A program made the position numbers and the translations under genes. A stretch of DNA of 64,000 nucleotides. It comes from DASTFP01 sp963816855. Its GTDB lineage: Bacteria > Verrucomicrobiota > Verrucomicrobiia > Chthoniobacterales > Terrimicrobiaceae. The stretch spans positions 1-64,000 of the forward strand of contig CAWFMA010000013.1 of NCBI GenBank assembly GCA_963816855.1, written 5' to 3'. The notes beneath the pieces were generated by a model. It made no database searches, was not told the DNA's origin, and worked only from the letters and a program-made list of their open reading frames with translations. Shown here piece by piece: positions 9,383-18,592 of this stretch (positions are counted from its first letter, which is position 1; each line of letters opens with the position of its first letter).

Positions 9383-9549
9383 GCTCCGCATACATAGCCC
9401 GCCGGAGAGAATTTTGCGTTTCTCTTGACCACTTCGCAAGCCGTGACGAAAATAGCGGGCGAAGGGCGAATGCGCCGGCGACGGATTTGCTGACACTAAC
9501 TGAACGCCCGAAGCAAAGAAATTGAACAGCCGAGAAAGGGTTCCCCTTC

Positions 9550-9864
9550 ATGAGCAACGAATCATCAGATTTGGAAAAGATCCCGGCGGAGGGCATCCAA
9601 ACGCTCAATAGACGCTTGTTCCTGAGGAGCATTGGGAAATGGTCGAGCGCGGCGATCCTCGCAGCGGTAGGCGGTGCCTGGCTGGCCTCTTCTCCCGAGG
9701 CCAGCGCTGGAGTTTGGATAAATCGCCGGGGGCCTGTTCGCGGAGGCTGGATCAACCGGCCGAGAGGCGGCTGGATCAACCGGGGCGGTTGGATCAACCG
9801 GCCGAGAGGCGGCTGGGTTAACCGGCGCATCGGCGGCGGAAGCTCCTGGGTCAATCGCTGGTAA
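9550..9864 (+). CDS. Tat-signal WINR-repeat protein, possible modified-peptide precursor
   Basis: This small protein (104 aa) has an acidic leader of about 20 residues, then a twin-arginine signal (NRRLFLRS, hydrophobic AAILAAVGGAWLA, cleavage near ASA, residues 51-53). The remaining 50 residues contain six W-x-N-R units (four WINR, two WVNR), mostly spaced as GGWINRPRG, and end in Trp. Tandem W-x-N motifs in a Gly/Arg-rich tail are what radical-SAM enzymes of the XYE/GRR type convert into three-residue cyclophanes. That is family knowledge; modification here is inference. No radical-SAM gene occurs in this window. A Tat signal would suit export after cytoplasmic modification. An alternative is an unmodified surface or nucleic-acid-binding Gly/Arg-rich protein. 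Confidence 0.75.
   Translation: MSNESSDLEKIPAEGIQTLNRRLFLRSIGKWSSAAILAAVGGAWLASSPEASAGVWINRRGPVRGGWINRPRGGWINRGGWINRPRGGWVNRRIGGGSSWVNRW
9742..9825 (+). repeat. In-gene tandem repeats encoding GGWINR units
   Basis: Four near-identical copies of a GGCTGGATCAACCGG-type unit, two followed by CCGAGAGGC, make up the C-terminal coding region. Alternating unit lengths (about 24 and 17 bp) give PRGGWINR and GGWINR spacing, which points to duplication by slippage. Confidence 0.8.
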
Positions 9865-10023
9865 GGCAGTCGCTCAAGCGCAGCTCAGAGTTTTTAGCGC
9901 CGCCGATCCTCGCAGGGGTCGCCGGCTTCCAGCAGCGCAAACGGCCTGGCCGGCAGTATAGGGCCTTGTTTGCATTGCATGCCGGTGCGACCGGCGAGAA
10001 CATGTGCCCAAAGAATTCTTGAT

Positions 10024-11013
10024 ATGGCATCAGAGTTAGGCAGCGCTGCTCGGGAATTTCCGCAAGGGGGTGCGCCCGCAAGGAGCAGCAGCGTTTCCAG
10101 CTTTTGCCGCCTTGAGAATGGCTCGGTTGTGTCTTGCGAGCCCCACGTTGCTCAAATCGTCGTCTACACTTCACCAAGCCTCGACGACGAGGTCGAGTTA
10201 CAAGAGCGCTACAAGATCGACTACCATACGCTTCAATCCTCCCTGGACCCCGACGAGCTGTCCCGATTGGAGTTGGAGTTCGATCACGTCACGATCATCT
10301 TCAAACGGCCGAAAAGTTTCTCCGCCGGCGACAACTTTCTGATGAAGCTCACGTCGACCGGCGTCTTTCTCTACGAGAACTATCTGGTCATCGTGATTCC
10401 CGACGATTCGCCACTGTTCGAAGGGCGCGTTCCCTTTCCTGTAAACTCAACTCGTGATGTCATTTTGCGGCTGCTCTACCAGGCGACCATGCGTTTTGAG
10501 GGACACCTCAAGGCGATCAACATGCTGTCCGATTCCCTGGAACGTCGAGTCAACACGTCCTTGGAAAGCAAGCACCTCCTCAGCATGTTCGCGTTGGAAA
10601 AAAGCCTGGTCCACATCGTGAATTCGCTCACCTCGAACAGCGCGCTTTTGGAGCGGATGAAGGCGTGGTCCGAAAAACTCGGCTTCAACGGCGACCAAAT
10701 CGATATCCTCGACGACTTGATCATCGAAAACCGGCAATGCCGCGAGCGCGCGGAGATTCACACCCAGGTCCTTGCAAACCTCGTGGGAACTCGCGCCTCC
10801 ATCGTTGGTCACAATTTGAACCAACTTATTAAAAAGTTCACCATCTGGTCCGTGGCGCTTATGCTGATATCGCTGGTGGTAGCGGACTTTGGGATGAATG
10901 TCGCCATACCTTTCCCGATGGAGAGGGCCATTTGGCCATTTTGGTTTGTCAACGTTCTGGCCTTCACGGCAGGTGGGAGCATCTTCTATCTCTGGCGAAT
11001 GAATAAGTGGTAG
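10024..11013 (+). CDS. CorA-like divalent cation transporter
   Basis: The product has the CorA layout: a large soluble N-terminal domain of mixed alpha/beta (about residues 20-240) with the long helix NMLSDSLERRVN...LEKSLVHIVNSL, then two membrane helices (KFTIWSVALMLISLVVADFGMNV and AIWPFWFVNVLAFTAGGSIFYLW) and a short basic tail. The GMN signature at the end of the first helix is present (ADFGMNV), although the usual acidic MPEL-like loop is replaced by PFPMER. CorA proteins form pentamers in the inner membrane and admit magnesium, cobalt or nickel. The start at ATG 10024 gives 329 aa, close to family length; an ATG at 9970 would add a poorly conserved stretch. Confidence 0.8.
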   Translation: MASELGSAAREFPQGGAPARSSSVSSFCRLENGSVVSCEPHVAQIVVYTSPSLDDEVELQERYKIDYHTLQSSLDPDELSRLELEFDHVTIIFKRPKSFSAGDNFLMKLTSTGVFLYENYLVIVIPDDSPLFEGRVPFPVNSTRDVILRLLYQATMRFEGHLKAINMLSDSLERRVNTSLESKHLLSMFALEKSLVHIVNSLTSNSALLERMKAWSEKLGFNGDQIDILDDLIIENRQCRERAEIHTQVLANLVGTRASIVGHNLNQLIKKFTIWSVALMLISLVVADFGMNVAIPFPMERAIWPFWFVNVLAFTAGGSIFYLWRMNKW

Positions 11014-11021
11014 GAGATCTA

Positions 11022-11038
11022 GGTTCTGTTCACGAATT
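11022..11038 (+). repeat. Left terminal inverted repeat of the IS
   Basis: Seventeen bases identical to the complement of 11864-11880. Confidence 0.9.
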
Positions 11039-11831
11039 CTTGATCAAGATGAAAGCTGAGACGAGGCAGAGAGCGGCGAAGAAGGTTTTTGCGAGTTTGT
11101 CATAGCGGGTGGCAATGCGGCGGAAGTGTTTCACTTTGTTAAAAAAGCGTTCGATACGGTTGCGCTCACGATAACGGGCGTGATCGTAAGGGAGTTTGCG
11201 GGCGCGGGTTGGGATCGGGGGTATCACCGCCTGCACTCCGTCGTAACTCAAGCGCTCACGAATGCGGTCGGCATCATAGCCTTTGTCCATGGTGGCCGAT
11301 TCGAGCACATTGTCGGGATCCAAGCTCTCATAGAGAGATTCAAACTGACGGCCGTCGTGAGCATGCCCAGCCGTGAGATGGAGAGCAACGCTGCAGTTTT
11401 CGTCGATGGTCGCCGCGTGGATTTTCGTGCTCAGTCCTCCACGAGAGCGCCCCAAAGCCTGGTCGCCGCCGTTTTTTTTGGTGCTCCTGCCGCGTGCTGG
11501 TGGGCTCGTACCGTTGTGGAGTCCATCAACAGATGACGGGCTTGGGCCAAGCATTCGCACTGAAGGCACTGCCAAAGCCGCCGCCATACTCCCCGCTCTT
11601 CCCCCAGCGTCGAAATCGCATGTAAACTGCATGCCAGTAGCCCAACTCCGGTGGTAAATCCCGCCAAGGGCAGCCCACACGATTCAAATACAAGACAGCT
11701 TCCAGAAAATCGCGATCACTCAGTTCGGCAGGGGCTCCCGCACGCGAACTGCTTGCTAACGCTGCTTTGAGCTCCTCCCAAACACGATCGCTGATCATTC
11801 GACGGGGATGTTCTCTCTCCATCCCAAGCAT
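11030..11831 (-). pseudogene. IS427-type transposase, split over three frames
   Basis: The first part (from 11831) has the N-terminal IS5 domain (MISDRVWEELKAAL, FLEAVLYLNRVGCPWRDLPPELG, MRFRRW). After RRWG the frame shifts at GGGGGAA near 11599-11605 into ERGVWRRLWQCLQ and the first catalytic aspartate segment MDSTTVRAHQHAAGAPKK. A run of eight A (8 T on the plus strand, 11472-11479) then leads into the third frame, NGGDQALGRSRGGLSTKIHA, through the DDE domain (MDKGYDADRIRERL, RYRERNRIERFFNKVKHFRRIATRYDK). The A-run shift is the normal programmed frameshift or slippage of this group. The earlier G-run shift is not expected and probably inactivates the element. Confidence 0.8.
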
Positions 11832-11863
11832 AAATCAGCTCTCGCTCAAAAAGTACACTTCTA

Positions 11864-11880
11864 AATTCGTGAACAGAACC
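11864..11880 (-). repeat. Right terminal inverted repeat of the IS
   Basis: Exact complement of the left repeat at 11022-11038. Confidence 0.9.
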
Positions 11881-11882
11881 TA

Positions 11883-12298
11883 GTCTCCGCGCTCTCCCGT
11901 TTGTTCTTTTGGGGAGGCACTTGCCCGCTCAAACGAGTTTGGCTTTCGACGAGTTCTGGGCACTCTGGCCGCACTCGAGAATCGCTGCAGACGGCGCGAC
12001 CGCGATCGCGAAGCCCCCCAGAGCGCGCTTTCCCCATCCCGCCCACGGTCGGAAGCGCCGCTGGCCCGGTGGTCGCGGATGTTTTCCTCCGTGGCACGGC
12101 ATCTCGGGCCCGTGGTCGAACCGTCTCGGCCTTAAATAGAAAGTCGGGGCCACCGAAGCGGCATCGATCTTCAATTCGTTTCGCGATGAATGGGTGGGAC
12201 GCTCACGCCGAAGAAATCTTTCCCCATGGATTGTTTCCCTCGGAAAAACGATCAGGTTCCATGGTCTTGCCTCAACAGTAGCAAGCGTTGTATCCTGA
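11883..12298. other. Intergenic, no gene recognised
   Basis: Short overlapping frames of Arg/Pro/Ser-rich composition occur on both strands. None has a recognisable motif or a convincing start. Confidence 0.4.
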
Positions 12299-12577
12299 CC
12301 AGTCGCGCCCCGATTTCCCTACTTCACGACGGCGGCCACGCTATTTCTGGCGCTGAGCGGTCGGCGGGTCCCCACCTTCGAAGAGCCATTCTCTTATTCG
12401 TCAAATGGGAAGTTTGTCGCCGCTGGAACGTTCTCTGCCCCGATCATCGAGACTACCCAGAGCAATGCCCTAACCAATTTGATGTTTCGTTTGGCCGATA
12501 TTGACAATGGCGACAGCATGACACCGAGCGATTTTTGCTCCCCGCCGGGAATTCGTGTCGGCCAGATTCAATATTGA
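12299..12577 (+). pseudogene. Start-less open fragment, 92 codons
   Basis: A frame open from just after a TGA at 12296-12298 to a TGA at 12575-12577 has protein-like composition: YFTTAATLFLALSGRRVPTF, then FVAAGTFSAPIIETTQSNAL, then NLMFRLADIDNGDSMTP. The first part could be a signal peptide. There is no ATG, GTG or TTG in a sensible place, so the fragment lacks a usable start. It is probably the remains of a small secreted protein or the tail of a larger gene. No family was recognised. Confidence 0.3.
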
Positions 12578-12626
12578 AGTTCGCGAATGGCCACGACTGC
12601 GAGAATAACGCGAAATCGGCCGCCAC

Positions 12627-13994
12627 TCAAATTCCGACCTCCGCGGGCAATCGGCCGGACTTCACGGCTTGTTCCAGCGCCCTGTGATCCGCTTCTGTCT
12701 GATCGGCGTAAGCGCTCGCAAAGCGGGCGAATGCGCGATCGGCCACGTCACCTTTGCCAAGATAGCCGGATAAAACGGACGCATCGATCGAGCGGGCATG
12801 ACCCTTGGCAAGAAGCGCGCCGCAAATCCGGCCGTAGTCCGTGAGTGCCGAACCGTCCATACCCTCCACGGTCACTGCGCCCTTCATGTCGCGGAATTGG
12901 CGAACGTAGTAATCGCGCTTGTCCACCGTCATCCAGCCGAGCAGTGGATCGCTTACGGTTTGCAGGGTCTGCTGATATTCCACCACACGCTGCCCTTGAT
13001 GCGAATGCCACGCGGTGTCCCCGTGGACAAAAGGAGCCACGCAGGACCTTCTGGACTGCTTGAGTTGGAGAAAAAGCATGTCGTCGGGGCCATTGCCCTG
13101 AAGCAGCGCAACAAACGCTCGCAGTCCGACGCTGCCCACACCAACCACCTTGTGGGCCAAGTCCACGACCGCGTAAGAACCGAGCACGCGGGCCCAATGC
13201 TGGGGAAGAGTTTGCAGATAAGCTCCCAACCCATCGATGAGCCGATCTCTCTCTTCATCGGAAACATGTGTCACCACCGGGGGCTGTTCGACAATGTGGC
13301 GCGCGCCTCTTTGCTCGCGGGTCAGCTTGGGCAATGCGCGATCAGTGGTCCGGTGGCGCGCGAGATTCGCCGATCGCTCGATCTCCGCCCGCAAAGACCA
13401 ATCGGCCATCTCAATCCTCATCCGGTCGATGTCCATTCGCTCAAACGAGCGGGCCAGCAGTGGCTGCTCGGAGAGTCTGCCAATTTGCCGGCGATACGCC
13501 GCCGCGCACCACAAGACCGCATCTTCACAGGTTCCCTCGGCGAGACCATTTTGCCGGCCGGCTACCCAGATGCTCGTGGTCAGCCGCCAAAGATCCCATT
13601 CCCAGGGTCCGGGATGCGCCTCGTCAAAGTCGTTGAGGTCGAACACCAAATCGCGTTCCGGAGAGGCATAGAAGCCAAAATTTCCCAAGTGCGCGTCGCC
13701 GCAAATCACCGGAAGGATCCCGGTCCGCGGAATATTGGCAAAATCCTCCGTCATCAAAGAAGCGGCACCCCGGAGAAAAGCATAGGGTGATGCCAGCATC
13801 CGGCCGACTCGGACGGGGACCAACCACTCCAAGCGTCCAACGTGCGCCTCTTCGATGAGATCAATTGGGTCGGATCTGTCTCCCTTTGGGCGCCAGTGCC
13901 CCAACTGCGCACGCTTCGTCTTGTCTCGCAATACGCGGCCGGCGGCCCTCCGCTCGTTGCTCGTCGGTAACCCAATGCGCAACTCGTTGGTCAT
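12627..13994 (-). CDS. DUF2252 family protein
   Basis: This 455-aa protein matches the DUF2252 pattern. After an N-terminal helix it has RVGRMLASPYAFLRGAASLM (about 80-100), then the hallmark CGDAHLGNFGFYASPERDLVFDLNDFDEA (about 118-146) and GPWEWDLWRLTTS. Later come DLAHKVVGVGSVGLRAFVALLQG and FLQLKQSRRS, then a VHGDTAWHSHQGQRVVEYQQTLQ block. The GDAHxxNFG and NDFDE motifs recall aminoglycoside-phosphotransferase or kinase-like folds, where they would be catalytic and metal-binding. The substrate of the family is unknown. The length is typical and the gene looks intact. It is a single-gene unit. Confidence 0.85.
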   Translation of the reverse strand: MTNELRIGLPTSNERRAAGRVLRDKTKRAQLGHWRPKGDRSDPIDLIEEAHVGRLEWLVPVRVGRMLASPYAFLRGAASLMTEDFANIPRTGILPVICGDAHLGNFGFYASPERDLVFDLNDFDEAHPGPWEWDLWRLTTSIWVAGRQNGLAEGTCEDAVLWCAAAYRRQIGRLSEQPLLARSFERMDIDRMRIEMADWSLRAEIERSANLARHRTTDRALPKLTREQRGARHIVEQPPVVTHVSDEERDRLIDGLGAYLQTLPQHWARVLGSYAVVDLAHKVVGVGSVGLRAFVALLQGNGPDDMLFLQLKQSRRSCVAPFVHGDTAWHSHQGQRVVEYQQTLQTVSDPLLGWMTVDKRDYYVRQFRDMKGAVTVEGMDGSALTDYGRICGALLAKGHARSIDASVLSGYLGKGDVADRAFARFASAYADQTEADHRALEQAVKSGRLPAEVGI

Positions 13995-14772
13995 TGGGCT
14001 TCCGGCAACCGCTTCAGTTCAGCAGATTTCCCCTGTCGGCCTGCATTCCCCACGATTCGGAATTTTGGGTTTCTCGCGAGCGCTGTCACTTTGAAATGGC
14101 GGACCCGAGATAGAGATCTCCTCCCGGTTTGTCAATTCTTGACCCTCTCCAAGAGTCTCCGCTCGAACGGACCTGAATGCGGCCAGCGCGTCGCTCGGAG
14201 TGCCCGCCCAATCCAACCGGCACCTTTGCAAACATCGAAACACCGCCCACGCTTCCAAGCGCCGCGATTCGCCGCCGCCGGCTTTTGGGCACGCCCAGGC
14301 AAAGTGTTCCCCGAAGCGGGAGCGACCTTAAGCCTTCTCATCCTTGCCGTTGGATCGCTCGGGGTGGCCCGACGCAAATTCGCCGCGCGATGATCGGGGC
14401 GAGGTCTGATCTCCGCGTGAATTCTCCGTAGAGAGGTAGATTCCCGTATTCGTTTCGGCGGCGAATTGCAGCGTGCCGTCGTTGGAAATGGCCATCCGCG
14501 AAATGCGAGTGGTCGAATGTCCCCCTGATCCGCCGGGACGGCAACCGATGCCTATCCGTTGGTTTGAGGAGTGGAATTCGCCTTCTCTGGGGCAGACCGG
14601 CGGGAAGCGTGCCTCATCGCAGCCGGGCCGCTTTTTCTGTCCGCGCAGGCGATCGGCATTGCCCATTGTTTTCTTGGGGCCGCCGGACGAATCGATACGA
14701 AAGGGGATTAACATCGCCGAAAGCGCGTTAAGCGATTGCTTTCGGATCCGGAAAGTGGAAAAAATTGGCATT
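13995..14772. other. Intergenic; possible minus-strand gene fragment at 14328-14544
   Basis: No complete gene was found. On the minus strand, 14544-14328 reads HSTTRISRMAISNDGTLQFA then ETNTGIYLSTENSRG, the kind of strand pattern seen in beta-propeller proteins, ending in a polar tail and stop. It has no start or upstream domain, so it may be the tail of a lost gene. The promoter of the PEP carboxykinase gene must lie in the last 200 bp. Confidence 0.35.
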
Positions 14773-16662
14773 ATGGCTTCTCCTGTTTCTGCTTCCAAAA
14801 AGAAATCCCGCGACGGCAATTCGGAGAAATCAGCCGCTGACGGCCCTGATCCGAGCAAACCTCTTAGCAAGAACGAGCATCTGATCAACTGGGTCGACAA
14901 AATGGCCGACCTCACCAAACCGGCGGCGATTCATTGGGTAACCGGCTCGGACAGTGAAAACGAAGCGTTGTGCAGTCAGTTGGTAGCGGGCGGCACGTTC
15001 ATCAAGCTCAATCAGGAGCTTTGGCCCGGTTGCTACTACGCGAAGTCCGACCCAGGCGACGTCGCGCGCGTCGAAGACAGGACCTTCATCTGTTCTCTCT
15101 CGAAGGACAATGCCGGCCCGACAAACAACTGGCTCGATCCCTTCGAGATGCGCCGCAAGCTGAAAGGTCTTTTCGACGGCTGCATGCGGGGGCGCACCAT
15201 GTATGTCCTGCCCTTCTCCATGGGGCCGATCGGGTCCCCGATGTCGCAGATCGGCGTGCAGCTTACCGACTCGGCCTACGCGGTTGTCAATATGCGCATC
15301 ATGGCGCGAGTCGGGCTGCCAGTTATCGGGGAAATCGACAAGAACTCCAAGCGCGTCGTGCCCTGCATGCATTCGGTTGGCGCACCGCTTGAGCCGGGGC
15401 AGAAGGATGTCCCATGGCCCTGCAATCCCGACAAATATATCGTTCATTTCCCGGAGACCCGGGAGATTTGGAGCTACGGTTCCGGATACGGCGGCAATGC
15501 TTTGCTGGGCAAGAAATGCTTTGCGTTGCGGATCGCGTCGAACATCGCCCGCGACGAGGGATGGATGGCCGAGCACATGCTCATTCTCGGCGTCGAAAGC
15601 CCGCAGGGCGAGAAGACCTACGTGGCCGCGGCATTTCCGAGCGCCTGCGGCAAGACCAATTTTGCCATGCTCATCCCCCCGCCTCACTTCAAGGAGAACG
15701 GGTGGAAGGTTTGGACGGTCGGCGACGACATCTCATGGCTTAAACCCGACGAGAACGGGCATCTGCGCGCAATAAATCCCGAAACCGGTTTCTTTGGCGT
15801 TGCGCCAGGCACCTCTGCCAAGACCAACCCCAACGCGATGGTCGCCCTCTCGAAAAACACCATCTTCACCAACGTGGCTTTAACCCCAGAAGGAGGCGTC
15901 TGGTGGGAAGGCATGACCGACACGCCCCCCGAAGAATGCCTCGACTGGCAAGGCAAGAAATGGACGCCCACGATCGCCAAGGAAACGGGCGCGAAAGCCG
16001 CGCACCCAAACGCCCGCTTCACGGCTCCCGCCTCTCAGTGTCCCACCATCGATCCTTCCTGGGAAGATCCGGCTGGCGTCCCGATCAACGCGATCATCTT
16101 CGGCGGTCGCCGCGCGTCGACCCTGTCGCTAGTCTGCCAATCTTTCAACTGGAGCGGCGGCGTTTATATGGGCGCGACGATGGGGTCGGAGATGACGGCC
16201 GCGGCTGCCGGCACTTTGGGCAAGGTCCGGCGGGATCCGATGGCCATGCTTCCTTTCTGCGGCTATCACATGGGCGACTACTTTCGACACTGGATCAAGA
16301 TGCAGCGGATGCTTGAAGAAACGCCCCGGGTCTTTCTGGTCAATTGGTTCCGCAAGGATGCCGAGGGAAAATTCCTCTGGCCCGGCTACGGCGAAAACAT
16401 GAGGGTCCTCAAGTGGATCGTCGATCGTGTGCGGGGCCGTGCTCTGGCGAAAGAAACGCCTCTTGGCTGGCAACCGCACTACGACGACATGGATTGGGAA
16501 GGGATTGACTTTCCGAAAGCCGCATTTGAGGAAATCCAGCAGGTCGACGAGACAGCCTGGCGCACCGAAGTCATCGGTCATGAAGAGCTCTTCATCCAGC
16601 TTCATGATCACCTGCCGAAAGAACTCATCTACGAGCGGGAACTGTTGATTTGCCGTTTGTAG
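14773..16662 (+). CDS. pckG: Phosphoenolpyruvate carboxykinase (GTP)
   Basis: This enzyme converts oxaloacetate and GTP to phosphoenolpyruvate, GDP and CO2, the entry step of gluconeogenesis in the cytoplasm. With the ATG at 14773 it is 629 aa, normal for the GTP-dependent class. Visible signatures are MGPIGSPMSQIGVQLTDSAY, the P-loop-like FPSACGKTNFAML (near residue 290), GDDISWLKPDENG with metal-binding aspartates, the family motif GFFGVAPGTSAKTNPNAM, and NWFRKDAEGKFLWPGYGENMRVL near the C-terminus. The frame is open 300 nt farther upstream, but that part lacks family similarity. The gene stands alone. The presence of the GTP rather than ATP type is a mild taxonomic hint. Confidence 0.95.
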   Translation: MASPVSASKKKSRDGNSEKSAADGPDPSKPLSKNEHLINWVDKMADLTKPAAIHWVTGSDSENEALCSQLVAGGTFIKLNQELWPGCYYAKSDPGDVARVEDRTFICSLSKDNAGPTNNWLDPFEMRRKLKGLFDGCMRGRTMYVLPFSMGPIGSPMSQIGVQLTDSAYAVVNMRIMARVGLPVIGEIDKNSKRVVPCMHSVGAPLEPGQKDVPWPCNPDKYIVHFPETREIWSYGSGYGGNALLGKKCFALRIASNIARDEGWMAEHMLILGVESPQGEKTYVAAAFPSACGKTNFAMLIPPPHFKENGWKVWTVGDDISWLKPDENGHLRAINPETGFFGVAPGTSAKTNPNAMVALSKNTIFTNVALTPEGGVWWEGMTDTPPEECLDWQGKKWTPTIAKETGAKAAHPNARFTAPASQCPTIDPSWEDPAGVPINAIIFGGRRASTLSLVCQSFNWSGGVYMGATMGSEMTAAAAGTLGKVRRDPMAMLPFCGYHMGDYFRHWIKMQRMLEETPRVFLVNWFRKDAEGKFLWPGYGENMRVLKWIVDRVRGRALAKETPLGWQPHYDDMDWEGIDFPKAAFEEIQQVDETAWRTEVIGHEELFIQLHDHLPKELIYERELLICRL

Positions 16663-16799
16663 TTCCGGATTCCCCCGGGAATAAGAGGGAGGTGGCCGGG
16701 CTCGAGCGGGCGGCGGACGTGCCTGAATGGCGGCCCGGTCGCTCGCCGCGGCCCGCAGGCTTCCGGGACAGCCGGCGCTTGCGCGAGGTCCGTTGCCGC

Positions 16800-17813
16800 T
16801 TATTTCTCCACGCTCTCGTAGGTCCGCTTCCGCTCCAGTGCGTCCTGTACTGCAAATTTCGAAGCTTGCACCTTGATAAAGCTAAGTATGACCGGGGCGA
16901 GAATAATTCCGGTGATTCCAAGCAACCGCTCGCCGAAAAGGAGCGCCAGCAGCATCAACCACATGGGATGCCGGATACGCCCCCCGATAATTTTGCTATT
17001 CAGGAAATATTCCAGTTTGTGAATGGCGACTAAGAATAAGAGCGCCCCCCCCGCAAACTGGGGCGATATCGTGAAAGCTATGCCAACGATGATCGTGTTG
17101 CTAATGATGTTGCCGATCACCGGCAGGAGTCCGCACAGGAAGGTGAGAACGATGACCACCGTCGCGTAGGGCAGAGCGGTCGCATAGACAAACGCAGAAG
17201 TCAGGACCGTGTTGATTCCCGAAATAATCACCTGGGCGCTCATCACTCTCTCAAAGTTCTCGTGGAAGGAGCAGAACAGCTCCGCGATGCGCGCGCAGTA
17301 CAAGGAATAAAGATTCAAAGGACGCGGCGTCTGGTCAAAGTCCAGATTGGGGTTAACAAAAATGCTCACCGCGACCACGACGCCCACGATGACAAAGACA
17401 AATTCCTTGGTGGCAATCCTCGCATAACCGCCAAGATAGACAACTGTCTTGTCAACACTCTCGAGAGCGAGTGATTTCAGGCTCTCGATATCCGTGAACG
17501 GCAACTGGATTCCTCTCTCGGTCGCATAGCGAACGATGACCGGGATCGCTTTCGAAGCGATCTCCGGCAAGGCGATGATCGCCTGGTTGACGAAAAACGC
17601 GAACCCGTAGAAGAGCGTGGCCAGAAGAATGACGAACAGAACCACAGCGGTCCACTTGTACCTTCCGAAGGAAAGGGCGCGCAGGGCCAGGTAGGCGAAC
17701 AGGACGGTGACGAAAACAGTCGTCAACTGCAGCACGCCGACCGCCACAAAGATCAACAAAAAGAAAATGTAGGAGACGGCGAGGGGCTTATCCTGAAAGG
17801 CAGACATCTCCAT
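16800..17813 (-). CDS. AI-2E family membrane permease
   Basis: A 337-aa polytopic membrane protein when started at the MEMSAFQD methionine. The frame is open 32 codons farther upstream, but that extension looks non-natural. The pattern is that of the AI-2E/PerM/TqsA family: two close N-terminal helices (LAVSYIFFLLIFVAVGVLQL, VFVTVLFAYLALRAL), a third helix, a periplasmic stretch with many charged residues (about 100-150), and a C-terminal bundle with the family-typical LPYATVVIVLTFLCGLLPVIGNIISNTIIVG and FLNSKIIGGRIRHPMWLMLLALLFGERLLGITGIILAPV. The family includes autoinducer-2 exporters and sodium/proton antiporters, so the substrate is open. Confidence 0.85.
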   Translation of the reverse strand: MEMSAFQDKPLAVSYIFFLLIFVAVGVLQLTTVFVTVLFAYLALRALSFGRYKWTAVVLFVILLATLFYGFAFFVNQAIIALPEIASKAIPVIVRYATERGIQLPFTDIESLKSLALESVDKTVVYLGGYARIATKEFVFVIVGVVVAVSIFVNPNLDFDQTPRPLNLYSLYCARIAELFCSFHENFERVMSAQVIISGINTVLTSAFVYATALPYATVVIVLTFLCGLLPVIGNIISNTIIVGIAFTISPQFAGGALLFLVAIHKLEYFLNSKIIGGRIRHPMWLMLLALLFGERLLGITGIILAPVILSFIKVQASKFAVQDALERKRTYESVEK

Positions 17814-17986
17814 GAAAGCTTTAGAAGGAGAGCGCTGAAGCCACAACAAAAGATTGCAATCGGAGGGTCCGAACCGTTTGGCCGGCGGCGTCACGCGGTC
17901 GCCGGGCAAATTTCAGCTTCAAGGCCTTGCGTTGGGCGACGCTGGCATCTTAAGGGTTTCTTCCAGAACCGCGAACGGGGGCCCTT

Positions 17987-18520
17987 TCAACCGGACTTCG
18001 CAAGCCTTTGGTGAACGGCAAATCCGGCAATGGCTAGGGGAGGAAATAACAGCCACGGCCAGTAGGCCATGGTGGGCGCCAGGGGCGGACGAAGGTCTAA
18101 GTCACAGGAAAGCACGGCTTCCTGACCGCCCCTAATCATCCTCACGACAAGTTTCGAGGGGCCCGACGATTTCATCGGCACGATCGCGGCGTAGAGCAAC
18201 CTGTTGCCAGAATGACCGCGAACCGCGGGAATTCTTAGTGCATTTGAATCCATGGCACAGCACGGCGGAACCCACTCGGCCGAGGCGTCGGAGGCTGCCG
18301 ACCACTCCAGCTCGACGGTGGCGTCGAGCACCGGTTTGTCGCCGTCTTGCACGAGCACGCTGACGTCCACCGGTCCCGCACGCAATGGCGAGGGGGAGGC
18401 AAAAACCGTCACGTTAAGCCCATTCAAAGTTTCCCGCTTAAGGATGGTTCCGCCGTCGCCAAAGGAGTGTGACGCCGCCGTAAGGAGGATGGTTACGCAG
18501 AGGAATAAGCAATTTTTCAC
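17987..18520 (-). CDS. Periplasmic YtkA-like protein with C-terminal anchor
   Basis: The product (177 aa) has a signal peptide (FLCVTILLTAASHSFG), then a beta-sandwich-like region (LNVTVFASPSPLRAGPVDVS, VLDATVELEWSA, NRLLYAAIVPMKSSGPSKLVVRM) and one C-terminal membrane helix (MAYWPWLLFPPLAIAGFAV). The order of strands and the phrase LRAGPVDVSVLVQD resemble YtkA/FixH-like domains often found beside cytochrome oxidase genes. It follows the CtaG fusion gene by 72 bp on the same strand and is likely the last gene of the respiratory operon. A role in copper or oxidase assembly is a guess from context; no Cys or His copper motif is obvious except a CC pair. Confidence 0.6.
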   Translation of the reverse strand: MKNCLFLCVTILLTAASHSFGDGGTILKRETLNGLNVTVFASPSPLRAGPVDVSVLVQDGDKPVLDATVELEWSAASDASAEWVPPCCAMDSNALRIPAVRGHSGNRLLYAAIVPMKSSGPSKLVVRMIRGGQEAVLSCDLDLRPPLAPTMAYWPWLLFPPLAIAGFAVHQRLAKSG

Positions 18521-18592
18521 GTCCGGGACCTTGTCTTCGGGCCATTGAGCGGCATTTTCATCATATCAAATCGACCTGCCGCAAGCGGCGGG

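Larger units (their letters stand above)
11022..11880. mobile_element. IS5-family (IS427-type) insertion sequence
   Basis: An 859-bp element is bounded by perfect 17-bp inverted repeats (GGTTCTGTTCACGAATT at 11022-11038, its complement at 11864-11880). Direct repeats TA flank it (11020-11021 and 11881-11882), so the original target reads CTAG, the preferred site of IS427-group elements. It carries one transposase on the minus strand. It is inserted nine bases after the stop of the CorA-like gene and does not break it. Perfect repeats and an unaltered target duplication suggest a fairly recent insertion. Confidence 0.9.

Noticed and set aside
9742..9825. CRISPR-like array
   Set aside because: The repeats are in frame inside a protein gene and lack unique spacers of constant length.
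14473..14772. Upstream extension of PEP carboxykinase
   Set aside because: No family similarity before the ATG at 14773, which gives normal length.
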